From Verrucomicrobiota bacterium (GTDB taxonomy: Bacteria; Verrucomicrobiota; Verrucomicrobiia; CAIQCK01), in contig JACRJX010000029.1 in the NCBI GenBank assembly GCA_016235595.1, positions 62,001 through 126,000 of the forward strand: a stretch of 64,000 nucleotides of DNA, written 5' to 3'. Every line of letters begins with the position of its first letter. Positions within the stretch are counted from its first letter, which is position 1. The notes below the pieces were generated by a model. The model did no database searches and was not told the origin of the DNA. It saw nothing but the letters and a program-made list of their open reading frames with translations. Both the position numbers and the translations under genes were made by a program. Below, piece after piece: positions 11,134 through 18,581 of the stretch.

Positions 11134-12693
11134 ATGACCTCGCCCTCTTTACTTCGCGACGGTTTCCCCGTCGTCCTCACAGCGGATCGCACGCTGATGG
11201 CGGACTACGCGACGTTGTTCGACGGCATCATGGGCACGGTGCAGACCGACGTTGTGCCGGGGTTCATCATGCGGCGGTTTCTTTCGCCGCCCGTGCCTAC
11301 CGCCGGGCCACGCGCCTGCAAAGCGCCGCTCGGCTTGCGCCGCATCGAAGCCAGCTTGCTGCGCGGCGGGTTCTCGCGGGAAGATGTCGTCATTGTGCCG
11401 CCGGAGAACCTCGCCGCCGTCGTTGGCCGCGACACGCGGGTTGTCGCTGTTGCCTCTGGCGATCCATTCGGCCTCGGCATGAGCAACACCACCATGACCG
11501 ATATGGCCGGCGGCCGGCTCTACACCGAGTTATGGTTCGAATCGCTGCTCCGGCAGATTCAGGGACTGAAAAAACGCTTCGGCTTCCGCGTTGTTACCGG
11601 TGGCGCGGGCGCCTGGCAGTTCGCACAACGCGAAGAGCAGCGCGCCGCGCTCGGCGTGGACACGGTTGTCACCGGCTATGCCGAGGGCGTGGTGGCAGAG
11701 TTGTTTCAGAAACTCGCCAGCGGCGGTGAACCGCCGGCGTTCGTTCACGCCGACACACCGGCAACGACGGACATCCCAGCCATTGTCGGCCCGACTTCGA
11801 TGGGCGTGGTCGAGATCAGCCGCGGTTGCGGCAAAGGCTGCGATTTCTGCACCGTTGCGGCCGAACCGATGCTGCATCTTCCAGAGGAAACCATTCTCGC
11901 CGATGTGCGGACCAATCTGGCCGGTGGCGTGGACAACATCGTGCTCATCAGCGAGGATTTCTTCCGCTATGGCACGCCGAGCCACGTCAACGGCGTCAAT
12001 CCGCCTGCGCTCAAGTCGCTCGTGCGAAAAATCCGTGACCTGCGCGGCCTGCGCCTGATCCAGATCGACCACGCCAACATTATCTCCGCAGCCCGCTACA
12101 GCGACGATGACCTGCGCGAGGTTTATTCCATCATGACCGAGGGGCAGCAGCACCGTTACCTCTGGCTCAACCTCGGCGTCGAGACTGCCAGCGGCGGATT
12201 GCTGGAGCGCAACATGCGCGGCGGCAAAATCCGTCCGTGGAAGGCCGACGAATGGGCCGATCTCTGCGAAGAAACCTGCCGGCGCGTTGTGCGCGCGGGC
12301 TTTTTCCCGTTCATCAGCGTTATCCTCGGCCTGCCTGGCGAAACGCGCGACGACGTGCGCAAGACCGTGCGGTTGATCGAGCGGTTGTATCACGAGAAGC
12401 TCTGCGTCTTTCCGATCTTCCATGCGCCGGTATTGCCGGAGCACGGCAAGGCGTTCACCATCGCCGACATGACGCCTGACCATTGGCGGCTGTTCCGACT
12501 CGGCTACGAGTTGAATTTCAAATGGATCCCGAAGATGTATTGGGACAATCAGGTTGGCGCCGGCAGCGGTATCAGCAAGCGGCTGTTCATTCAGGTGACC
12601 GGCCGGCTTCAGTCCGTGCAATGGCGCGCGAAGTTCGCGTGGAGCGCAAAGAAACTGTGGGAACCGAAACCAAAACTGGAAGCGGCGGTGTGA
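11134..12693 (+). CDS. Radical SAM protein with B12-binding-like N-terminal domain
   Basis: A 519-residue protein from ATG 11134. An in-frame ATG at 11068 adds 22 residues; a GGAGG there sits only one base from its start codon. Residues 1-215 look like a cobalamin-binding-type Rossmann domain (VVAVASGDPFGLGMSNTT, FRVVTGGAGAWQF, VDTVVTGYAEGVVAELF) but lack the DxHxxG histidine motif. The radical SAM core follows with C232/C236/C239 (RGCGKGCDFC) binding the SAM-ligated 4Fe-4S cluster, then LWLNLGVETASGGLL and ISVILGLPGETRDD. From memory it resembles the archaeal MJ_1487-type B12/radical SAM family. Substrate unknown; the flanking terpenoid genes suggest an isoprenoid. Its stop codon overlaps the next gene as GTGA. 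Confidence 0.85.
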   Translation: MTSPSLLRDGFPVVLTADRTLMADYATLFDGIMGTVQTDVVPGFIMRRFLSPPVPTAGPRACKAPLGLRRIEASLLRGGFSREDVVIVPPENLAAVVGRDTRVVAVASGDPFGLGMSNTTMTDMAGGRLYTELWFESLLRQIQGLKKRFGFRVVTGGAGAWQFAQREEQRAALGVDTVVTGYAEGVVAELFQKLASGGEPPAFVHADTPATTDIPAIVGPTSMGVVEISRGCGKGCDFCTVAAEPMLHLPEETILADVRTNLAGGVDNIVLISEDFFRYGTPSHVNGVNPPALKSLVRKIRDLRGLRLIQIDHANIISAARYSDDDLREVYSIMTEGQQHRYLWLNLGVETASGGLLERNMRGGKIRPWKADEWADLCEETCRRVVRAGFFPFISVILGLPGETRDDVRKTVRLIERLYHEKLCVFPIFHAPVLPEHGKAFTIADMTPDHWRLFRLGYELNFKWIPKMYWDNQVGAGSGISKRLFIQVTGRLQSVQWRAKFAWSAKKLWEPKPKLEAAV

Positions 12694-14435
12694 GCGAACC
12701 CATCGCAGACGCCGACATTGAGCGATGCCACCGCGTTGCGCGGGAAGCTCTGCTGGCTGAGCGCAACGCCGAAGGCTTCTGGACGGGTGAGCTTTCCACC
12801 TCCGCGCTCTCGACGGCGACGGCCGTCTGTGCGTTGACGTGCGTCTCCGAACACCCCTCGTTGGTTCGCAACGGTCTGCATTATCTTGCCGGCCATCAGA
12901 ACAGCGACGGCGGCTGGGGCGACACGCCGAAGAGCCGCAGCAACATCTCCACCACGATGCTTGCCCGCGCCGCGTTCCATGTCGTTGGCGCCGCCAACGA
13001 ATATCGCCGATGCCTTGATCGCGCCGACGATTATATCCAGCGCGCCGGCGGCATCGCAGCGGTCCGCGCCCGCTATGGCAAGGACAAGACATTCGCCGTG
13101 CCGATCCTGATGACATGCGCGTTGGCCGGTCTCGCCGACTGGAACGAAGTGGACGCGCTGCCGTTTGAGCTGGCATGCGTGCCGGCGCGATGTTTTGCGG
13201 CGCTGCGGCTGCCGGTCGTGAGCTACGCCTTGCCGGCGCTGATCGCCATCGGCCAGGCGCGGTTCGCAAAACGCCCTCCGCGAAATCCGCTGACACGCGT
13301 CGTGCGTGCGGTGTCGGTTGAGAAGAGTTTGCGGGTGTTGGAGGCGATCCAGCCCGGCAGTGGCGGGTTTCTGGAAGCGGCCCCGCTGACGAGTTTCGTG
13401 ACGATGGCGCTGGCAGCGTCCGGCCGCGCCAGGCATCCGGTCGCACGGAAGGCGGTCGAGTTCCTTGTGAATTCCGTGCGGCCCGACGGCAGTTGGCCAA
13501 TCGACAGCAACCTCTCCTGCTGGCTGACGACGTTGACGGTGAATGGCTTGGATGGGAACGTCCCCAATGCCGAGCAGACTCGTGACTGGATACTCTCGTG
13601 CCAGTTCCGCGACGTTCATCCTTACACCAACGCCGCTCCAGGCGGCTGGGGTTGGACGCATCTACCCGGAAGCGTGCCCGACGCCGATGATACAGCCGGC
13701 GCGTTGCTGGCCCTGAGCCGGTTGCCGCGGAACGATGCTTCGCGCAACGCGGCGCGACGCGGTGTGCGCTGGCTGCTGGACCTGCAAAACCGCGATGGCG
13801 GCTGGCCAACGTTCTGCCGTGGTTGGACGAATCTGCCGTTCGATCGCAGCGGCGCGGACCTTACGGCGCATGCGCTGCGCGCACTGGCAGCGTGGCGGAA
13901 CGAATACGGAATGAATATTGACCGCGCCATAGGGGCAGGGTTTCGCTACCTGGCGCACGAGCAGCGGCCGGATGGTTCATGGCTGCCGCTTTGGTTCGGC
14001 AACGAGCATGTGACTGGCGACGAGAATCCTGTTTATGGCACGGCGCGTGTGTTGCCGGCGTATGAGGCTTTCGGTTTGAGTGGCGACGAGGGGGCGCAGC
14101 GTGGCCAGGCTTGGTTGCTTGGCGCACAGAACGACGACGGCGGCTGGGGTGGAGCGAAAGGCGCGCCATCGAGCGTCGAGGAAACGACGCTGGCGGTTTC
14201 GGCATTGTGCAGGTGCGGCGACACCGGGGTCTCGGCGCGGCGCGGCTTGCGCTGGCTGGCAGCGCGGCTCGACGCGGGCACAGTCGGCGAACCGTCGCCC
14301 ATCGGGTTTTACTTTGCGAAACTCTGGTATTTTGAGAAGCTGTATCCGCTGATTTTTGCGGCCGAGGCGTTTCGGCTGGCGGAGACCGGCAAGGCAACAA
14401 ATAAAACGGGTGCGCGAAAGTTCGCGACCGGTTAG
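12690..14435 (+). CDS. Squalene-hopene cyclase-like class II terpene cyclase
   Basis: A 581-residue protein starting at GTG 12690, which overlaps the preceding stop codon (GTGA) and implies translational coupling. It has alpha/alpha-barrel repeats with QW-type motifs (QNSDGGWGDTP, VRPDGSWPID, QNRDGGWPTF, QRPDGSWLPLWFG, QNDDGGWGGAKG) and the class II catalytic motif DADDTA (D331-A336), which protonates the polyene in squalene-hopene cyclases. It is shorter than hopene cyclases (about 630 residues), and the usual hopanoid genes (hpnC/D/E, hpnH) are absent nearby. The substrate may be squalene or another polyprenyl chain. The adjacent polyprenyl synthase gene supports a joint pathway. Confidence 0.88.
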   Translation: MSEPIADADIERCHRVAREALLAERNAEGFWTGELSTSALSTATAVCALTCVSEHPSLVRNGLHYLAGHQNSDGGWGDTPKSRSNISTTMLARAAFHVVGAANEYRRCLDRADDYIQRAGGIAAVRARYGKDKTFAVPILMTCALAGLADWNEVDALPFELACVPARCFAALRLPVVSYALPALIAIGQARFAKRPPRNPLTRVVRAVSVEKSLRVLEAIQPGSGGFLEAAPLTSFVTMALAASGRARHPVARKAVEFLVNSVRPDGSWPIDSNLSCWLTTLTVNGLDGNVPNAEQTRDWILSCQFRDVHPYTNAAPGGWGWTHLPGSVPDADDTAGALLALSRLPRNDASRNAARRGVRWLLDLQNRDGGWPTFCRGWTNLPFDRSGADLTAHALRALAAWRNEYGMNIDRAIGAGFRYLAHEQRPDGSWLPLWFGNEHVTGDENPVYGTARVLPAYEAFGLSGDEGAQRGQAWLLGAQNDDGGWGGAKGAPSSVEETTLAVSALCRCGDTGVSARRGLRWLAARLDAGTVGEPSPIGFYFAKLWYFEKLYPLIFAAEAFRLAETGKATNKTGARKFATG

Positions 14436-14454
14436 GATACGACCTGCAAATTCT

Positions 14455-16242
14455 ATGGCGACCGGAACAGAGAAAGTCTCAGCAGCCGGCTCAGCGCGCG
14501 CCCAGCGGCGCGAGCCGGAAGCGCATGACTTGAGCACGGCGCACCTGAAGCTGATTCCCCCGGCAAAAGAGCTGCGGCTGAAAATCCGCCTCGAAGCCGT
14601 GCGCGTGGCGGCCAACCTCGACCGGTCGCGTCCGCTGACGAAAGAAGTGTTGCGGGGCCGCGCCGAGCAACTGATGCAGACGGTCGGCCTGCCACCGGGG
14701 TATCTCGGTTTCACGATGGTCGCGATCAGCAACGAGTTTTGGCGCGAGCAGTTCATGGCGGTGGATTTCAAACGGCGGCTGCTGCTGTTACCGCACTGTC
14801 TCAAGCATACCGAAACGTGCCCGGCGGACTACGACGCCGCGGGGTTGAACTGCACCGGTTGCGGCGGCTGCGTCATCGCGGACTTCAAGCTCACCGCGGA
14901 CGAACTCGGCTACAAGGTGCTCGTGGCCGAGGGAACGCCGGCGATGTTGAAGGTGCTCACCAGCGGTGAAGTGGACGCCGTGCTCGGCATCGCCTGCCTG
15001 AACGCGTTGGAGCGTGCGTTCGACAAGGTGCTCAAGGTTGGCGTGCCGTCACTGGCGGTGCCGTTGTTGTCGAACGACTGCGCGGCGACCACGGTGGACG
15101 TGGACTGGGTCAGCGAAGCGGTGAAGCTTCGCGCCATCGCCACGCCGAAACGCACACGCACCTACCTGCCGCTGCTGCGCGCCGCGAACGACATGTTTGC
15201 CGAGTCACAGCTTCACGCGCTCGCGCCGCGCAGCCGCGTCACGCCCCCCGGCGACGCCGACCCCATCGGGGCGACGGAATCGCTTGGCTACGAGTGGCTC
15301 GCATCGGGCGGCAAACGGTTCCGGCCGTTCATCACGCTGGCGGCCTATGACGCGATGAATGGCGGCAAGAACGTCCGGCCCGCGGATATGAGCGTGCCGG
15401 TGGAGCTTCCCGCCGCGGTCCGGCGCGTGGCGATGGCGATGGAGGTATTTCACAAGGCATCACTGCTGCACGACGACATCGAGGACGACGACACGTATCG
15501 TTACGGCCGCGAGACACTCCACCGCCGCCACGGCGTGCCGACGGCGATCAACATTGGCGACTATCTCATCGGTCTCGGTTACCGGCTGGTCAGCCGCGAG
15601 GCGAAGACGCTCGGCGCGGAAGCGGTGAACGACATCCTCGAACGACTGTCGCAGGCGCACGAGAAACTCGCCGAGGGCCAGGGCGCGGAGTTGTTCTGGC
15701 GCAATGGCGGGAACATGGAGATCAAGCCGCTCGACGCGTTGAAGATTTACGCGCTCAAGACCGCGCCCGCGTTTGAAGCGGCCCTTTACGCCGGCATGAG
15801 GCTGGCGGGTCCGCTGGACGCCCGCGAGCCGCTCGTCGCCGAGTTTTCGCGAAACCTCGGCGTGGCCTACCAGATCATCAACGACCTCGAGGACTGGGAC
15901 GGCGACGACAACAACAAGCTCGTGCGCGGCCAGGACGTGTTGAGCGCCCGCCCGACGTTGTTGCTGGCGTTGGCAATGGAGAAGGCAACCGCGGCACAGA
16001 AACACGAGATGCGCGAGATTCTCGGCGATGCGGAGAAGTGTGAGTGCGCCATCCATCGTGTGCGGCAAATTTACGCCGCGCACCATGTCTTCGAGCAGGC
16101 CGAGACGATGGTGCGCAAGTATCGCGAGCGATGCGAGGCCGTCGCCGAGAGCGCGACACCCGACGCGTTGCGCGAACTGCTGTCGTTCTTCGTGAATACG
16201 CTACTGGAGCGCGATCTGCCGCCGTTGCCACCGGGACAATGA
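14455..16242 (+). CDS. DUF116-polyprenyl diphosphate synthase fusion
   Basis: A 595-residue protein from ATG 14455; an in-frame ATG at 14356 inside the cyclase gene would add 33 unlikely residues. The N-terminal part (about 60-240) is a DUF116 domain with C115, C122, C133, C136 and C139 (LPHC, ETC, LNCTGCGGC), probably an Fe-S or zinc site. The C-terminal part (about 270-595) is a trans-isoprenyl diphosphate synthase: GGKRFRPF (285-292), first Asp-rich motif DDIEDDD (340-346) and second motif NDLED (476-480), where N476 replaces the usual first Asp. Polyprenyl synthases condense isopentenyl units. Fusion to DUF116 is unusual and suggests a dedicated pathway. Product length cannot be read from sequence. 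Confidence 0.9.
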   Translation: MATGTEKVSAAGSARAQRREPEAHDLSTAHLKLIPPAKELRLKIRLEAVRVAANLDRSRPLTKEVLRGRAEQLMQTVGLPPGYLGFTMVAISNEFWREQFMAVDFKRRLLLLPHCLKHTETCPADYDAAGLNCTGCGGCVIADFKLTADELGYKVLVAEGTPAMLKVLTSGEVDAVLGIACLNALERAFDKVLKVGVPSLAVPLLSNDCAATTVDVDWVSEAVKLRAIATPKRTRTYLPLLRAANDMFAESQLHALAPRSRVTPPGDADPIGATESLGYEWLASGGKRFRPFITLAAYDAMNGGKNVRPADMSVPVELPAAVRRVAMAMEVFHKASLLHDDIEDDDTYRYGRETLHRRHGVPTAINIGDYLIGLGYRLVSREAKTLGAEAVNDILERLSQAHEKLAEGQGAELFWRNGGNMEIKPLDALKIYALKTAPAFEAALYAGMRLAGPLDAREPLVAEFSRNLGVAYQIINDLEDWDGDDNNKLVRGQDVLSARPTLLLALAMEKATAAQKHEMREILGDAEKCECAIHRVRQIYAAHHVFEQAETMVRKYRERCEAVAESATPDALRELLSFFVNTLLERDLPPLPPGQ

Positions 16243-16271
16243 GGCAGCTCGCGTGGCGGCGCTGCTGACCG

Positions 16272-17576
16272 ATGAAGATCGCCTATATCGCAGCCGGAGC
16301 GGCGGGGATGTATTGTGGGGCTTGCATTCACGATAACACCCTTGCCGTGGCGCTTGCTCAACTCGGTCACGACGTCCCCCTCATCCCAACCTACACGCCG
16401 ACGCGCACGGACGAGGCGAACGTCAGCCTGCCGCGCGTGTTCTTCGGAGGCATCAACGTCTTCCTCCAACAGAAGTTCACGCTGTTTCGACACACACCGT
16501 GGTGGATGGACCGTATGTTCGATTCGCCAGCGCTGTTGCGACTGGCCTCGCGGCTCGCGAGTGGCACGGAGCCGGCGGACCTGGGTGCGCTGACGGTCTC
16601 GATGTTGCGCGGCGAGGAGGGCAACCAGCGAAAGGAACTGCGCAAACTCATCGCGTGGCTTCGGGAGGAAGTCCGGCCGCAGATCGTCTGTCTCACCAAC
16701 GCGCTGCTGGCCGGCATGGCGCGCGAAATCAAGCGCGAGTTGCGCGTGCCGGTGGTCTGCGGCCTGCCGGGCGAGGATGTTTTTCTCGACGGCCTGCCCG
16801 AGCCGTCGCGCTCGCAGGCCCGCGCGCTACTGCGCGAGCGGTGCGCCGACGCGGACGGGTTTATCGCGATGAACCGCTACTACGGCGACTTCATGGCGGA
16901 GTTTCTCGGCGTGCCGCGCGAGCGCATCCACGTTGTCCGGCCCGGTCTCAACCTCGAAGGCTTTGCCGACACACCCCGCACCACGAGCCGGGAATCCTCA
17001 ACCCCGATCAGGATCGGCTATTTTGCGCGGATCGCGCCGGAAAAAGGACTGCATCAACTTTGCGAAGCCTACCGCCTCTTGCGGCGGATGCCGGGCGTCG
17101 GGCCGACGCGGTTGCGGGCCGGCGGCTATCTCGGCGAGACCGGTCGCGTGTATCTCGAAGAGGTCCGGCGCGACATGACGGCATGGGGATTGGCGGAGCA
17201 GTTCGAGTACGTCGGTGAGCCGGACCGTGGGGGCAAGATCAACTTTCTGCGGGAGCTCGACATCTTCTCGATGCCAACGACCTATCACGAGTCGAAGGGG
17301 TTGCCGGTGCTGGAGGCGCTGGCTTGCGGCGTGCCCTTTGTGGAGCCGGCGCACGGCGTGGTCCCGGAGTTGGCGGAAGCGACCGGCGGCGGCTTGCTGG
17401 TGAAGCCCGATGATCCGCAATCGCTCGCCGAAGGTCTCGCGCGACTGGTGTCGGACGCGCGGCTGCGCGAGGAACTGGGCCGGCATGGGCGCGAGGCCGT
17501 GCATCGGGATTTCACCGCCGAACGGATGGCGGAGCAGACGCTGGAAATCTTCCGGCAGGTTTTGGCGAAGCAATAG
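16272..17576 (+). CDS. Glycosyltransferase family 4
   Basis: A 434-residue GT-B enzyme. The N-terminal acceptor domain starts KIAYIAAGAAGMYCGACIHD, a Gly-rich loop carrying a CxxC pair. The donor domain from about residue 245 includes IRIGYFARIAPEKGLHQLCE and ends with the retaining GT4 motif E340-x7-E348 (HESKGLPVLEALACGVPFVE). It transfers a nucleotide-activated sugar; donor and acceptor are unknown. Lying 30 bases after the DUF116-polyprenyl synthase gene and 39 before the prenyltransferase-like gene, it may glycosylate the cluster's lipid product. No membrane segment is evident. Confidence 0.88.
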   Translation: MKIAYIAAGAAGMYCGACIHDNTLAVALAQLGHDVPLIPTYTPTRTDEANVSLPRVFFGGINVFLQQKFTLFRHTPWWMDRMFDSPALLRLASRLASGTEPADLGALTVSMLRGEEGNQRKELRKLIAWLREEVRPQIVCLTNALLAGMAREIKRELRVPVVCGLPGEDVFLDGLPEPSRSQARALLRERCADADGFIAMNRYYGDFMAEFLGVPRERIHVVRPGLNLEGFADTPRTTSRESSTPIRIGYFARIAPEKGLHQLCEAYRLLRRMPGVGPTRLRAGGYLGETGRVYLEEVRRDMTAWGLAEQFEYVGEPDRGGKINFLRELDIFSMPTTYHESKGLPVLEALACGVPFVEPAHGVVPELAEATGGGLLVKPDDPQSLAEGLARLVSDARLREELGRHGREAVHRDFTAERMAEQTLEIFRQVLAKQ

Positions 17577-17614
17577 TTGGAACCGGCGGCGGGTTTCGCG
17601 TTAATCTGGAGGCA

Positions 17615-18553
17615 ATGTCCGAGCTGACCTATCTGGAACGATTGCACCTGCGGCTGGCCGCCGGTGTGGCGAGCCTGTCTGCCGAGCGCGTCGTGGCGGT
17701 GCGCGATCTTCTGATGTCGAGCCAGCGCGGCGACGGCGGATTCGCCGGTCGCGAGGGGGCGTCGGACCTTTACTACACTGCGTTCGCGCTGCGCGGACTG
17801 GCCATTGCCGGCGCATTGCAGCGTGATGTGTGCGAGCGCGCGGCGGTGTTTGTGCGGCAACACGTCGGCCAGCCGGCACACCTCATTGATCTTGTGTCGC
17901 TGCTCTACGCGGGCCGGCTGATTCAGGCGGCGGGCGGATTGGATGTGCTGGGCGAAAAGCGACCGGACTGGACGGACGATGTCGCGGCGGCGACGGAGGC
18001 GCATCGCAGCCCGGACGGCGGCTACGCGAAAAAAGCCGGCGCGGCAATGGGCAGCACCTACCATACGTTTCTGGCGGCGCTGGTTTACGAGATGATTCAG
18101 CGGCCGTTGCCCTCGCCGGACCGAATCGCCGGCTTTCTCAAGGGTCGGTTGCGCGACGACGGAGGATTCGCGGAGTTGCCGATGATGAAACGCAGCGGCG
18201 CGAACCCGACGGCTGCGGCCGTGGCATTGGCGGGGATGCTCGGCGCCGACGCCGAACTGACGCAGGGCGCGGCAGACACGCTGGCGGCGCTGCAATCGCC
18301 GGTCGAGGGTGGCTTCCACGCCAACCGCAGCGCGCCGGCGGCCGATTTGCTCTCGACGTTTACCGCGTTACTGACGTTGGAAGATCTCGGCGCAATGGAC
18401 CGCACGAACTGCGACGCAGCGCGCCGGTTTGTGGAATCGCTCGCCATGCCTTCAGGCGGATTTCGTGCGGGCGCGTGGGACGACCAGGCCGACGTGGAAT
18501 ACACGTTCTACGGTCTCGGCTCGCTGGCGTTGCTGGCCGGCGCGACGGCTTAA
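17615..18553 (+). CDS. Prenyltransferase beta-subunit-like alpha/alpha-toroid protein
   Basis: A 312-residue protein built of about five helical repeats, each ending in a Gly-Gly-Phe/Tyr turn: SQRGDGGFAGREG, RSPDGGYAKK, RDDGGFAELP, SPVEGGFHANR and MPSGGFRAG. This is the fold of protein prenyltransferase beta subunits and terpene cyclases. In the last two repeats the positions that bind zinc in RabGGTase-beta appear to read D/L and Y rather than D/C and H (PAADLLSTF, ADVEYTFYGLGS). A classical zinc-dependent prenyltransferase is therefore unlikely. It has no DXDD motif. Role unknown; it ends the isoprenoid cluster and is convergent with the symporter gene. Confidence 0.82.
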   Translation: MSELTYLERLHLRLAAGVASLSAERVVAVRDLLMSSQRGDGGFAGREGASDLYYTAFALRGLAIAGALQRDVCERAAVFVRQHVGQPAHLIDLVSLLYAGRLIQAAGGLDVLGEKRPDWTDDVAAATEAHRSPDGGYAKKAGAAMGSTYHTFLAALVYEMIQRPLPSPDRIAGFLKGRLRDDGGFAELPMMKRSGANPTAAAVALAGMLGADAELTQGAADTLAALQSPVEGGFHANRSAPAADLLSTFTALLTLEDLGAMDRTNCDAARRFVESLAMPSGGFRAGAWDDQADVEYTFYGLGSLALLAGATA

Positions 18554-18581
18554 GAAACCGCGTTGCAAGCCGTCAGGTGGC

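Noticed and set aside
11530-13809. 759-codon frame antisense to the radical SAM and cyclase genes
   Set aside because: Arg/Ser/Pro-rich text without domains; both opposite-strand genes have catalytic motifs.
12890-14180. Regularly spaced DGGW/DGSW codons looking like a tandem repeat
   Set aside because: These are QW-type turns of one cyclase fold, not DNA repeats or a CRISPR array; the spacing is irregular at base level.
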